Assembly: GCA_900470155.1 (NCBI GenBank)
Contig: UBZT01000020.1
Coordinates: 1 to 64,000, forward strand
Length of the DNA: 64,000 nt
Direction: 5' to 3'
Source of the DNA: Hyphomicrobiales bacterium
GTDB lineage: Bacteria; Pseudomonadota; Alphaproteobacteria; Rhizobiales; Rhizobiaceae
The translations under genes and the position numbers were made by a program. Below, piece after piece: positions 8,762-17,289 of the stretch. How positions within the stretch are numbered: the stretch's first letter is position 1; every line of letters starts with the position of its first letter. The notes under the pieces are model-generated. The model was not told the DNA's origin. It worked only from the letters and a program-made list of their open reading frames with translations, and searched no databases.

Positions 8762-9156
8762 GAACGATCCGCCATCTGATGCTCATCCTTGCCATGTTGG
8801 CAGCTGGCCCTGCCATTGCTGACGATGTTCGGCGAGAGACCGTGCATTTCTCGGCCGGTACCTCAGGCTCGACCATCAATGCGCAGCTCAAAGGGTATCA
8901 GAGCGTGGAATACACGCTCGGCGTGACGGCTGGCCAGAAACTGAGCGTGCAGCTCGATTCAAGCAATTCCAGCCTCTATTTCAATGTGGTAGCGCCTGGC
9001 GCAGACGCGGCCCTGTATAACAGTTCCATGGATGGCAACGGAACTACCATCACAATCCCCTCCAGCGGAAACTACGCGATCCAGGTCTACCTGATGCGCA
9101 ATGCCGCCCGCCGGGGCGAGGCTGCGAATTATGCACTGACGCTTTATGTCGAGTGA
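8758..9156 (+). CDS. Secreted protein resembling inhibitors of g-type lysozyme
   Basis: The 132-aa product has a clear signal peptide (LMLILAMLAAGPAIA, cleavage before DDV) and a mature part of about 110 residues rich in beta-strand-forming sequence: SVEYTLGVTAGQKLSVQL, LYFNVVAPGAD and IQVYLMRNAARRGEAANY. These segments resemble the PliG-type periplasmic lysozyme-inhibitor fold and similar alphaproteobacterial proteins; this is recognition by eye, not a search result. A role in protecting peptidoglycan from host lysozyme is therefore tentative. The start overlaps the stop of the 43-codon ORF. It is followed by a CPBP membrane protease gene 75 bases on. Confidence 0.65.
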   Translation: MRTIRHLMLILAMLAAGPAIADDVRRETVHFSAGTSGSTINAQLKGYQSVEYTLGVTAGQKLSVQLDSSNSSLYFNVVAPGADAALYNSSMDGNGTTITIPSSGNYAIQVYLMRNAARRGEAANYALTLYVE

Positions 9157-9231
9157 TCTCCCCGATGACGGGAAAAGGGGGATGAGGATGACAGAGCGCG
9201 GATACGCCGATCGATCAGATTTCTATCTCGG

Positions 9232-9987
9232 ATGTCAGGCCTTGGCACCATGATCGCTGGGAAACAGGACTTCCCGTTCTATGACGGTCACCCGGTTGAA
9301 GTCAGCGGCCTGGGCTGGCTGTTTCTTTTGGCATCAGTTGCACTGGCCTTCCTGGCTCTGGTCTCAATCCCGCTCCGCAGCTTTCCCGTCTACCTCGTGC
9401 CGACGCTGCTGTTCGCGGGTATACCGCTATTGGCGCTGCGTCTGGTCACCGGGCGATACTGGACGGCTTTGTTCCGTCCGATCGGATGGAACTCCGCCGG
9501 ATTTATGATCCTCTTTGCCATGCTCAGCCTGGCTGGCTCACTGGGCATGGGACTGCTTCTCCAGCAATTTTTCGAGCTCCATGCCAATCCCGTTTCCGCC
9601 AGCTTTGCCTCAATGTCGACGCTTGATGTTGCCGCGCTGCTACTTCCAACCGTCATCCAATTGATCGGCGAAGAATTGCTGGGCATCCTGCCTTTCCTCG
9701 CCGTGCTCTGGATCTGCGTCAAGCACTTACGCCTTACGCGGTCCTGGGGCATCGGCGTCGGATTGCTGGTCTCCGGTCTGATTTTCGGGGCCGCGCATCT
9801 GCCGACCTATGACTGGCATTGGGCGCAATCTTTGCTCGGAATTGGCTTCACTCGGGTGCTTCTCACCCTGGCCTATGTCGTCACGAAGAACCTTTGGGTG
9901 TCGGCAGGCACCCATATTTTGAACGACTGGGCCGGATTTCTTTTTCTCTTCGCTGCAGCCCATGTCCCGATCGATCCCGGTGGTTGA
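9232..9987 (+). CDS. CPBP-family intramembrane protease-like protein
   Basis: The 251-aa polytopic membrane protein has six or more hydrophobic helices. The CPBP/Abi hallmarks are present: a paired glutamate motif (LIGEELLG, about residue 145), FGAAH (about residue 184) and a late Asn/His helix (AGTHILNDW, about residue 233). Members process membrane or prenylated substrates or confer self-immunity to bacteriocins; the substrate is unknown here. The ATG at 9232 lacks a strong ribosome site, and ATG 9250 is an alternative. It lies downstream of the lysozyme-inhibitor-like gene and may be co-transcribed with it. Confidence 0.75.
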   Translation: MSGLGTMIAGKQDFPFYDGHPVEVSGLGWLFLLASVALAFLALVSIPLRSFPVYLVPTLLFAGIPLLALRLVTGRYWTALFRPIGWNSAGFMILFAMLSLAGSLGMGLLLQQFFELHANPVSASFASMSTLDVAALLLPTVIQLIGEELLGILPFLAVLWICVKHLRLTRSWGIGVGLLVSGLIFGAAHLPTYDWHWAQSLLGIGFTRVLLTLAYVVTKNLWVSAGTHILNDWAGFLFLFAAAHVPIDPGG

Positions 9988-10108
9988 GCGCGCTTGAATT
10001 TGGACCGAGCTAAACAACCCTTCCCGGCGTATTTTGCGGATGACAGTCGTTCGGCGATACCATCAGCCCATGTCAAATCGCGGCTTAATCACGTGTTTTC
10101 GCAACAAA

Positions 10109-10126
10109 GCCGGCGTTTCCGCCGGC
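10109..10126 (-). terminator. Intrinsic terminator of rpoH
   Basis: A GCCGGC / GCCGGC stem with a six-base loop lies 27 bases beyond the rpoH stop. On the minus strand it is followed by TTTGTTG. The T tract is imperfect, so strength is uncertain. Confidence 0.6.
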
Positions 10127-10152
10127 CCTGTTGAATTCGGCCCTGACAGACC

Positions 10153-11025
10153 TCAATACGCCATCTCGTAGCGGCTTGCTGACGGTACGCGGGTGGTGAG
10201 CGCCGATTTCAGCTTTTCCAGCGCGCGGGTCTCGATCTGGCGGACGCGTTCCTTGGAAATGCCGAGTTCGACGCCGAGCTCTTCCAGCGTTGCACCGTCT
10301 TCGGTCAGGCGGCGGGCCTTGATGATCCGGCTTTCGCGTTCGTTGAGCTGGGTCAGCGCGCTTTTCAGCCAAGCGATCCAGCGCTCGCCGTCGATGATGC
10401 TGGTGGCCTGTTCGTCCGGCAGCGTCTCGTTGCTTTTCAGCATTTCGAGCTGTTCCGCGCCTTCGCCGTGACGGCCGGCGACGGGGGTCTGGAGGGATGC
10501 GTCATTGCCGGTCAGGCGGGCATCCATCGACTGGACATCGGCGAGGCTTACGCCGAGCGCGGAGGCAATTTCCTGGTGGATGGCCTGGTCGCTCAACCGG
10601 TTGTCGCCCTGGGCGAGCTTGGCGCGCAGGCGACGCAGGTTGAAGAACAGCGCCTTTTGCGACGAGCTCGTGCCACCACGCACGATCGACCAGTTGCGCA
10701 GGATATAATCCTGCATCGAGGCGCGGATCCACCAGCCGGCATAGGTCGAGAAACGCACTTCGCGACCGGGATCGAAGCGGGCAGCGGCTTCGAGAAGGCC
10801 GATATAGCCTTCCTGGATCATGTCGTTGAGCGGCAGGCCGAAGCCACGGAATTTCGAGGCCATGGCAATGACGAGGCGCATATGCGCCTGAGCGATGCGG
10901 TTGCGCGCATCCTGATCATTGTTGTCCTTCCAGCGGATGGCCAGATCCAGCTCTTCCTGCCGTTCGAGATAGGGCTGCGACATCGCGTATCTGATGATGT
11001 GTCTGTCAGCGGACATGGCTTTCAT
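10153..11025 (-). CDS. rpoH: RNA polymerase heat-shock sigma factor, RpoH2 type
   Basis: Alternative sigma factor of 290 aa directing RNA polymerase to heat or oxidative stress promoters. Region 2 is visible (FRGFGLPLNDMIQEGYIGLLEAAARFD, then FSTYAGWWIRASMQDYILRNWSIV), followed by the RpoH box QKALFFNLRRLR (about residue 125) that separates sigma-32 from housekeeping sigma factors. Region 4 holds the helix-turn-helix (TLEELGVELGISKERVRQIE). The ATG follows GGAGA at 7 bases. Rhizobia usually carry two rpoH genes. The promoter features upstream and the C-terminal sequence fit the RpoE2-controlled rpoH2 paralogue, but the second copy is not in the window. Confidence 0.92.
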   Translation of the reverse strand: MKAMSADRHIIRYAMSQPYLERQEELDLAIRWKDNNDQDARNRIAQAHMRLVIAMASKFRGFGLPLNDMIQEGYIGLLEAAARFDPGREVRFSTYAGWWIRASMQDYILRNWSIVRGGTSSSQKALFFNLRRLRAKLAQGDNRLSDQAIHQEIASALGVSLADVQSMDARLTGNDASLQTPVAGRHGEGAEQLEMLKSNETLPDEQATSIIDGERWIAWLKSALTQLNERESRIIKARRLTEDGATLEELGVELGISKERVRQIETRALEKLKSALTTRVPSASRYEMAY

Positions 11026-11091
11026 CGAAATCTCTCCATGGTCGGTGCGGACCGTTTGCTGGCAAGAGCCTCATTTGCGCATTTCAGCATC

Positions 11092-11116
11092 AACGGACAA
11101 ATGACGCCGTTGTTCC
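11092..11116 (-). promoter_or_regulatory. EcfG/RpoE2-type promoter of rpoH
   Basis: On the minus strand GGAAC (11112-11116) is followed by exactly 16 bases and CGTT (11092-11095), a perfect match to the alphaproteobacterial general-stress consensus GGAAC-N16/17-CGTT. It sits about 65 bases upstream of the rpoH start codon. In Sinorhizobium meliloti rpoH2 is a known RpoE2 target, which supports the reading. Confidence 0.85.
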
Positions 11117-11146
11117 ATGCCATGTCGGTGTTCCATGCCATGTCGG
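11111..11146. repeat. 18-bp perfect tandem repeat containing the -35 element
   Basis: TGTTCCATGCCATGTCGG occurs twice in direct succession (11111-11128 and 11129-11146). Each copy carries one GGAAC on the minus strand, so the -35 half of the rpoH promoter is duplicated; only the gene-proximal copy has CGTT at the right distance. The rest of the 11026-11418 gap contains no gene. Confidence 0.9.
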
Positions 11147-11363
11147 GCCGCGGCTTCCTTCAAGGCGGTTCCGGGCGCGGTCGTTTGCGACCACCACCCT
11201 CTCGGCTTTGTCTGTCTTGATATACGTTGGAGAGAGGTGTCCGGATTTGTGCCCGTCCCTGGCATGACGCAGGCTCACGCAGTTGTGACTATTGCCGGGC
11301 GCTCGCGGAGAGCGGCATGCGGCGGCCAAGGCCGGCCACAAGCGGAATGCCCGATGCCACGAA

Positions 11364-11394
11364 TGCAAAACGGCGCGGATTCCTCCGCGCCGTT
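11364..11394 (-). terminator. Intrinsic terminator of leuB
   Basis: On the minus strand ACGGCGCGGA / TCCGCGCCGT forms a strong hairpin with a very short loop, followed by TTTTGC. It begins 25 bases after the leuB stop codon. Confidence 0.85.
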
Positions 11395-11418
11395 GGTCGC
11401 TGATGCGAAAAGGGAGTA

Positions 11419-12531
11419 TCAGGCCGAGAGGGCCTGGAACTCGGCAAGGATCGCATCGCCCATCTCGACGGTGCCGACCTTGGTTGCACCTTCGGCCATG
11501 ATGTCGCCGGTGCGGATGCCCTTGTCGAGAACGTTGGCGATCGCTTTTTCGAGCGTATCGGCTTCCGTGACCATGTTGAACGAGTAGCGCAGGCACATGG
11601 CGAACGAGGCGATCATGGCGATCGGGTTGGCGATGCCCTGGCCGGCAATGTCCGGGGCCGAACCATGCACCGGCTCATAGAGCGCCTTGCGCTTGCCGGT
11701 CTTGGCATCGGGCGCGCCGAGCGAGGCGGACGGCAGCATGCCGAGCGAGCCGGTCAGCATGGCGGCGACATCCGACAGCATGTCGCCGAACAGGTTGTCG
11801 GTGACGATCACGTCGAACTGCTTGGGCGCACGCACCAGCTGCATGCCGCCGGCGTCGGCGAGCATGTGCTCGAGCTTGACGTCGGCGAACTTCTCCTTGT
11901 GGGTCGCGGTGACCACCTGGTTCCACAAGACGCCCGACTTCATCACATTGCGCTTTTCCATCGAGCAGACGCGGTTGCCGCGGGTGCGGGCCAGTTCGAA
12001 GGCGACAGCGGAGATGCGCTCGATCTCGTAGGTGTCGTAGACCTGGGTGTCGATGGCGCGCTTCTGGCCGTTGCCGAGGTCGGTAATCGTCTTCGGCTCA
12101 CCGAAATAGACGCCGCCGGTCAGTTCGCGGACGATCAGGATGTCGAGGCCTTCGACCAGCTCGGGCTTCAGCGACGAGGCGTTGGCGAGCGCCGGATAGC
12201 AGATCGCCGGGCGCAGGTTGGCGAAGAGTTCGAGATCCTTGCGCAGGCGCAGCAGGCCGGCTTCCGGGCGCACCTCGTAAGGCACGTCATCCCATTTCGG
12301 GCCGCCGACGGCACCGAACAGCACGGCATCGGCGGCAAGCGCCTTGGCCATGTCTTCTTCCGAGATCGCCGCGCCATGGGCATCATAGGCGGATCCGCCG
12401 ACCAGGCCTTCCTCGATGACGAAACCGGCAGCCTTTTCGGCATTCATATAGGCGATGATCTTGCGGACTTCGGCCATAGCCTCCGGGCCGATGCCGTCGC
12501 CGGGCAGAAGAAGAAGATTGCGCTCAGTCAT
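11419..12531 (-). CDS. leuB: 3-isopropylmalate dehydrogenase
   Basis: Oxidises and decarboxylates 3-isopropylmalate to 2-oxoisocaproate with NAD, the third step of leucine synthesis. The 370-aa product begins NLLLLPGDGIGPEAMAEV and has the family signature in the segment from residue 243, DVIVTDNLFGDMLSD, plus the NAD-binding stretch EPVHGSAPDIAGQGIANP. Length is typical. The start is fixed by GGAGG 6 bases before the ATG. leuD lies 1.2 kb away on the same strand, separated by an oppositely oriented dehydratase gene, so leuB has its own promoter. Confidence 0.97.
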   Translation of the reverse strand: MTERNLLLLPGDGIGPEAMAEVRKIIAYMNAEKAAGFVIEEGLVGGSAYDAHGAAISEEDMAKALAADAVLFGAVGGPKWDDVPYEVRPEAGLLRLRKDLELFANLRPAICYPALANASSLKPELVEGLDILIVRELTGGVYFGEPKTITDLGNGQKRAIDTQVYDTYEIERISAVAFELARTRGNRVCSMEKRNVMKSGVLWNQVVTATHKEKFADVKLEHMLADAGGMQLVRAPKQFDVIVTDNLFGDMLSDVAAMLTGSLGMLPSASLGAPDAKTGKRKALYEPVHGSAPDIAGQGIANPIAMIASFAMCLRYSFNMVTEADTLEKAIANVLDKGIRTGDIMAEGATKVGTVEMGDAILAEFQALSA

Positions 12532-12708
12532 GATAGCCTCCGCTGAAAAACAAGTTGCGGTTTCTTAGACCTCGACCCTTGCCATTTCAAGCGAGCAAGA
12601 GGCCGAAACGGTACGGTTTGCCGGGCTGGGCTCTGCACATCCTGCTCGGTTGACGGGCATGCGTTTGCCGGTCACAAGGGCGCATCTGTCCATAAATTCG
12701 GTGAACCC

Positions 12709-13641
12709 ATGTCTGCGCTTCCTTTGCATCTCGACACGCCGCTTTTTCGCACGACGAAAGCTTACAGCGAAAGCGGCCTGCCGCTCTGGCTGAAGCTTGA
12801 TGCGCTGCAGCCGTCGGGCAGTTTCAAGCTGCGCGGCGTCGGCCGGCTTTGCCAGCACGAGGTGGAGAACGGCGCGCGGGAGATCTTCTGCGCTTCGGGC
12901 GGCAATGCCGGCATTGCCGCGGCCTATGCGGGCCGCGCGCTGGGCGTGCCGGTGACGATCGTGGTGCCGGAAACGACCTCGGTAGAGGTACAGCTTCTGA
13001 TCGAGGCGACGGGGGCATCGGTGCTGGTGCATGGCGCGGTGTTCGACGAGGCCAATGCGCATGCGATCGCGCTGGCTGCGACGCGCAAGGCGGCCTATGT
13101 GCACCCGTTCGACCATCCGCTGCTCTGGGAAGGCCATGGCACGTTGATCGACGAGGTGGTGGCGAAGGGGGCGGAATTCGATTGCGTCATCGCCAGCGTC
13201 GGCGGCGGCGGACTGATGGCGGGCATCGTGGCGGGACTGCAGCGCAACGGGCTGTCGCATGTTCCGGTGATCGCCGTCGAAACCGAGGGGGCGGCCTCGT
13301 TTCATGAAAGCGTGAGAGCCGGCGAACGGCTGACGCTGCCGGCGATCACCTCGATCGCCAATTCGCTCGGCGCGCGCCAGGTGGCGAGCCACGTTTTCGA
13401 CCTGCCGAACAGCCATCCGATCGAGAGCGTCACGGTCAGCGATGCGCAAGCCGTGGCGGCCTGCCTGAAATTCGCCGATGCCTATCGCATCCTGGTCGAG
13501 CCGGCCTGCGGGGCGGCGCTTGCCGTTGCCGATGTGCATACCGGGCTCTTGTCGCGGTTCAAAAACCCGCTGATCGAGGTCTGCGGCGGGATCGGCGTAT
13601 CGCTTGCCAAGCTGAAGGCCTGGCAGGAGAATTTGCTTTAG
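12709..13641 (+). CDS. PLP-dependent serine/threonine dehydratase-like enzyme
   Basis: The 310-aa fold-type II PLP enzyme probably deaminates L-serine or L-threonine to pyruvate or 2-oxobutyrate. The PLP lysine is in LQPSGSFKLRG (about residue 41), the substrate loop reads ASGGNAGIAAAYA, and the phosphate-binding glycine loop is VGGGGLMAG (about residue 164). The sequence resembles the eukaryotic-type serine dehydratase branch rather than the longer IlvA, since no regulatory ACT domain is present. It sits between leuB and leuD on the opposite strand. Exact substrate preference cannot be told. Confidence 0.85.
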   Translation: MSALPLHLDTPLFRTTKAYSESGLPLWLKLDALQPSGSFKLRGVGRLCQHEVENGAREIFCASGGNAGIAAAYAGRALGVPVTIVVPETTSVEVQLLIEATGASVLVHGAVFDEANAHAIALAATRKAAYVHPFDHPLLWEGHGTLIDEVVAKGAEFDCVIASVGGGGLMAGIVAGLQRNGLSHVPVIAVETEGAASFHESVRAGERLTLPAITSIANSLGARQVASHVFDLPNSHPIESVTVSDAQAVAACLKFADAYRILVEPACGAALAVADVHTGLLSRFKNPLIEVCGGIGVSLAKLKAWQENLL

Positions 13642-13652
13642 GGGTTGAAACG

Positions 13653-13683
13653 AAAAAAGCCGGGCATGAGACCCGGCTTTTTC
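13653..13683. terminator. Bidirectional terminator between dehydratase gene and leuD
   Basis: AAAAAAGCCGGG and CCCGGCTTTTT form a symmetrical hairpin flanked by A and T tracts. It lies just after the dehydratase stop (13641) and 22 bases past the leuD stop, and so can end transcription from both sides. Confidence 0.9.
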
Positions 13684-13704
13684 AATGCGTGATTTGTAAA
13701 CCGA

Positions 13705-14310
13705 TCAGGCCCAGGGGCGCGAGTCGGCCAGCGACTTTTCGAAGACGTTGATGCTCGAGGCCTTTTCCAGCGTCAGGCCGATGTCGTCGAGGCCGTTCAG
13801 CATGCAATGGCGCTTGAAGGCATCGAGTTCGAAAGTGATCTTGCCACCGTCCGGGCCGGTGATTTCCTGGCTTTCGAGATCGACGGTCAAAACGGCATTG
13901 GAGCCGCGGCTGGCGTCGTCGAGCAGCTTTTCCAGGTTTTCCGGGCTGACGACGATCGGCAGGATGCCGTTCTTGAAACAGTTGTTGTAGAAGATGTCGG
14001 CGAACGAGGTCGAGATGACACAGCGGATGCCGAAATCGAGCAGTGCCCAAGGCGCATGTTCGCGCGACGAGCCGCAGCCGAAATTGTCACCGGCAACCAG
14101 GATCTGGGCGTTGCGATAGGCAGGCTTGTTGAGGATGAAATCCGGGTTTTCCGAACCGTCTTCCTTGAAGCGCGCCTCGGCGAACAGGCCGGCGCCGAGA
14201 CCGGTGCGCTTGATGGTCTTCAGATAATCCTTCGGGATGATCATGTCCGTGTCGATGTTGACGACCGGAAGCGGCGCGGCAACGCCGGTGAGCTTTACGA
14301 ACTTTTCCAT
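13705..14310 (-). CDS. leuD: 3-isopropylmalate dehydratase, small subunit
   Basis: With LeuC it isomerises 2- to 3-isopropylmalate in leucine synthesis. The product (201 aa) begins MEKFVKLTGVAAPLPVVNIDTD, the family's typical start; the open frame continues 60 codons upstream, but that part has no conservation. Recognisable segments are NIDTDMIIPKDYLK, the substrate loop GDNFGCGSSREHAPWAL (about residue 75) and FADIFYNNCFKNGILPI. LeuC is not in the window, as is common in Rhizobiaceae. Confidence 0.97.
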   Translation of the reverse strand: MEKFVKLTGVAAPLPVVNIDTDMIIPKDYLKTIKRTGLGAGLFAEARFKEDGSENPDFILNKPAYRNAQILVAGDNFGCGSSREHAPWALLDFGIRCVISTSFADIFYNNCFKNGILPIVVSPENLEKLLDDASRGSNAVLTVDLESQEITGPDGGKITFELDAFKRHCMLNGLDDIGLTLEKASSINVFEKSLADSRPWA

Positions 14311-14546
14311 CAATTCTGCCTTCGATCTGGGCGTGTGATCCAACGGTCCTTGGCGCCTTCGTCGCGCCGGATCCGGCGCGCGGCACCGCAGAGCGGCGAT
14401 AATGCCTCGGCAATAAAACAAAACCGGGCGAATTTGAAGGAGAATCTTGTTCTGTATCCGAAGTTCTGGATCAAGGCTTTTGGCGCGCAAAATGTCACCG
14501 TCGCAGTTTACGCGCGCAATGGCTCCCGAAGAGCTTCATCGACCCG

Positions 14547-14777
14547 TCAGAGGTCGATGATCGTGCCTTTGCCATCGTTCCAGACGCGCATGTCTTCCTG
14601 GCGTCGGGCCTTGGCATAGACCGGGGCCTGCTTCGTGCGCAGCATCAGCATGCGGGCAGCGAGGGTCACGGTCAGGAAGGCACCGATGACGAGCGTGAGC
14701 GACACAGCGAAGGCTGCGGCGAGCCCGATGAGGGCGAGACCTGCGATTGCGAGGACGGCGGAACGGATATTCTGCAT
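14547..14777 (-). CDS. Small membrane protein of unknown function
   Basis: A 76-aa product with two hydrophobic segments (VLAIAGLALIGLAAAFAVSLTLVIGAFLTVTLA read as one hairpin-like stretch in residues 8-41), then a basic and polar C-terminus. The ATG is preceded by AAAGGAA. It is divergent from the CoA ester lyase gene. Short proteins of this type next to leuD are found in related rhizobia; no function is known. Confidence 0.75.
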   Translation of the reverse strand: MQNIRSAVLAIAGLALIGLAAAFAVSLTLVIGAFLTVTLAARMLMLRTKQAPVYAKARRQEDMRVWNDGKGTIIDL

Positions 14778-14888
14778 GTTAAGTTCCTTTCACCCAACAA
14801 AGGTGGTCCTTCTTCGCCATGAATGCAAGGGCTTTTCACCGATTTGTCATCTTGCGCGAGAGGGCAAAGCTTGCCAGAAGTCAGCAGC

Positions 14889-15812
14889 ATGACATCCTTT
14901 CGTGAGAACCAGACTTCCAGGCATCCCTTCAAGCTTCGCCGCTCGGTGCTGACCGTGCCGGCGATCAACCGGCGTGCACTCGACAAGGTGGCAGCGCTGG
15001 ATTGCGACGCCGTGATCTTCGACCTGGAGGATTCCGTCGCGCCGGAAAAGAAGGCGGAGGCGCGCGCCAATCTGCTGGATTTCCTGGCGAATACCGATCT
15101 GGACCATCGTGAATGCATCATCCGGGTCAACCCCGCTGACAGCGCATTTTTCCAGGATGACATGGACGCCGTCTTTGCCTGCAGGCCCGAGGCCCTGCTG
15201 CTGCCCAAGGTCGAGGATCCGGACGCGGTGCAAAGCGTGGCCGACCTGATCGGCGAGAGCGGTGCGGCGGAAAGTCTCAGGGTCTGGGCGATGATCGAGA
15301 CGCCGCGCGGCGTCGTCAATGCTGCAGCGATTGCCGCGTCCGGTCGCACGGCGGGCTCCAGGCTTGATGCCTTCGTCGTCGGGCTGAACGATCTGCGCAA
15401 GGCGACCGGCGTGCCGGCAACACCGGGACGGACCTATCTGGTGCCATGGCTGATGCAGGCGGTGCTGGCGGCACGCGCCTATGGTCTGGACGTGATCGAC
15501 AGTGTCTCGAACGATTTCAACGATCGCGAGGCTTTCGCCTCGGAATGCCATCAGGGCAGGGCCATGGGTTTCGACGGCAAGATGCTGATCCATCCGGCCC
15601 AGATCGACGCGGCCAATGCGGCATTCGGTCCGAGTATGACAGAGATTGATGAGGCCCGGCTGGTGGTTTCGGCCTTTGCCCGGCCGGACAATGCGGGGCT
15701 CAATGTGATCAATTTGGATGGCCGCATGGTCGAACGGCTGCACCTGGACGAAGCGGAATGCCTGCTCGCCAAGCTTAAAGTTATTCAAGACAGAAAGGTA
15801 AATCCAACGTGA
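14889..15812 (+). CDS. CoA ester lyase of the citrate lyase beta / HpcH family
   Basis: The 307-aa TIM-barrel protein probably cleaves an acyl-CoA such as malyl-CoA or citramalyl-CoA. Family features are RRSVLTVPAINRRALDKVAAL at the start, the metal and substrate segment CDAVIFDLEDSVAPEKKAEAR (Glu and Asp ligands), RVNPADS, and MGFDGKMLIHPAQI near the C-terminus. ATG 14889 fits the family start; 22 further codons upstream look non-coding. The stop overlaps the GTG start of the DUF1737 gene by 4 bases, indicating an operon. Exact substrate is not assignable. Confidence 0.85.
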   Translation: MTSFRENQTSRHPFKLRRSVLTVPAINRRALDKVAALDCDAVIFDLEDSVAPEKKAEARANLLDFLANTDLDHRECIIRVNPADSAFFQDDMDAVFACRPEALLLPKVEDPDAVQSVADLIGESGAAESLRVWAMIETPRGVVNAAAIAASGRTAGSRLDAFVVGLNDLRKATGVPATPGRTYLVPWLMQAVLAARAYGLDVIDSVSNDFNDREAFASECHQGRAMGFDGKMLIHPAQIDAANAAFGPSMTEIDEARLVVSAFARPDNAGLNVINLDGRMVERLHLDEAECLLAKLKVIQDRKVNPT

Positions 15813-16015
15813 AAGTCTATCGTTTCCTCACCGGTCCCGACGACGCAAACTTCTGTCATCGGGTGACCGATGCGCTGAACAAGGGCTGGGAGCTGCACGG
15901 CGCGCCGAGCCTGTCGTTCAATGCCACGACCAACCAGATGCATTGCGGCCAGGCGGTAGTGAAGACAGTGCATGGCAAGGATTATGATCCGACGATGAAG
16001 CTCGGCGAACAGTAA
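15809..16015 (+). CDS. DUF1737 domain protein
   Basis: The 68-aa cytoplasmic protein (KVYRFLTGPDDANFCHRV, then GWELHGAPS) matches the DUF1737 pattern. It starts with GTG at 15809, overlapping the stop of the CoA ester lyase gene (GTGA), so the two are probably translated together. Function is unknown. Confidence 0.85.
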   Translation: MKVYRFLTGPDDANFCHRVTDALNKGWELHGAPSLSFNATTNQMHCGQAVVKTVHGKDYDPTMKLGEQ

Positions 16016-16101
16016 ACGCCAGCTGACCCGACAGGACCGGCCGAACCGGGCAATGGGCACCATCTGCATGGACTGCCCGCCTTCGCAGGAGGGATAAGAC
16101 C

Positions 16102-16545
16102 TCAGCGTTGTTCGGCGGCCGCTTCCTCGGCGCTTTCCTCGATGCGTTCCATGTCATCGTCGGACAGGCCGAAATGATGGCCGATCTCGTGGATCAGGAC
16201 ATGCGTGATGATGTCGCCAAGCGTTTCGTCATTTTCCGCCCAATAATCGAGGATCGGCCGACGATAGAGCGTGATCCGGTTCGGCATTTCTCCGGTTTCC
16301 ATGGAAAACCGTTCGGAAATGCCGCGCCCCTCGAACAGGCCGAGCAAATCAAAAGGCGTCTCGAGCGCCATGTCCTCGAAGATCTCATCCGTGGGGAAGT
16401 CGCTGATCTCGATGATCAGTTCGCCGGTCAGTGCGCGAAACTCCTGTGGCAGATGGCCATAAGCCTCGATTGCCAGCGACTCGAAGGTGCTGATCGTCGG
16501 GGCATGGCGCTCGCGCCAATCTTCGGTCTGGTCAATGCGGGCCAT
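16102..16545 (-). CDS. Zincin-like metallopeptidase family protein
   Basis: The 147-aa product carries HEIGHHFGLSDDDM, matching HExxHxxGxxD of minimal zinc metallopeptidases, near its C-terminus (about residue 122). The upstream sequence TLYRRPILDYWAENDETLGDIITHVLI is characteristic of this family of small actinobacterial/proteobacterial peptidases. ATG 16545 is preferred; the open frame extends 19 codons further without conservation. Substrate and role are unknown. It is convergent with the DUF1737 gene. Confidence 0.85.
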   Translation of the reverse strand: MARIDQTEDWRERHAPTISTFESLAIEAYGHLPQEFRALTGELIIEISDFPTDEIFEDMALETPFDLLGLFEGRGISERFSMETGEMPNRITLYRRPILDYWAENDETLGDIITHVLIHEIGHHFGLSDDDMERIEESAEEAAAEQR

Positions 16546-16629
16546 TGGATCTCCTAACTGCCGCAGACATATAGGTATTTCGCCGCCGCATTTCGAGAGC
16601 AAATCCGGTCGCGGAATAAACCGCTATGT

Positions 16630-17289
16630 TTATCGGCTGCCAAATATGGCAGAGCCGACCCGGACGCTTGTCGCGCCGAAGCCGATCGCGGTCTCGAAAT
16701 CGCCCGACATGCCCATCGACAACCGTTCGACACCGTTTTCAGCCGCCAGTTTGGCCAACAGGGCAAAATGCGGTCCAGGATTTTCATCGACTGGCGGAAT
16801 GCACATCAGTCCCTCCACCGTCAAAGCCAGGTCGTCACGACACAGCCGCACAAAAGCGCTCACATCGTCCGGTGCAATGCCGGCCTTCTGCGGTTCGAGA
16901 CCGGTATTGACCTGAATATAGGAGCGCAGAGGCCGCTTTTGTCGCTTGCTTTCCTCGGCCAGGGCGCGCGCGATCTTTTCGCGATCGACCGTTTCGATCA
17001 CATCAAACAGCGCAACGGCTTCGGCCGCCTTGTTGGACTGCAGCGGCCCGATCAGATGCAGCTCCAGCCCCGTGGTTTCCGCCTGGAGCACGGGCCATTT
17101 GCCCTGTGCCTCCTGCACTCGGTTTTCACCGAAGATGCGCTGGCCGGCGGCGATGACCGGGCGAATGTCTTCGGCCGCGAATGTCTTCGACACGGCAACA
17201 AGGGAAACGGACTCCGGCTCACGATTGCATTCGGCGGCGGCCTTGGCCATGCGGCTGCGGACTTCGCTCAATCTCTGTTCGACCGACAT
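16630..17289 (-). CDS. PLP homeostasis protein, YggS/PROSC family
   Basis: The 219-aa product binds pyridoxal 5'-phosphate without known enzymatic activity and helps keep free PLP and amino-acid pools balanced. Family features: VSLVAVSKTFAAEDIRPVIAAG with the PLP lysine (about residue 35), FGENRVQEAQGKW, LHLIGPLQSNKA and the C-terminal LSMGMSGDFETAIGFGATSVRVGSAIFG. Length is usual. It is divergent from leuS. Confidence 0.95.
   Translation of the reverse strand: MSVEQRLSEVRSRMAKAAAECNREPESVSLVAVSKTFAAEDIRPVIAAGQRIFGENRVQEAQGKWPVLQAETTGLELHLIGPLQSNKAAEAVALFDVIETVDREKIARALAEESKRQKRPLRSYIQVNTGLEPQKAGIAPDDVSAFVRLCRDDLALTVEGLMCIPPVDENPGPHFALLAKLAAENGVERLSMGMSGDFETAIGFGATSVRVGSAIFGSR

Noticed and set aside
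10085..10100. CACGTG-containing sequence near the rpoH terminator as a parS site
   Set aside because: Only the core matches; the flanks differ from the parS consensus at many positions.
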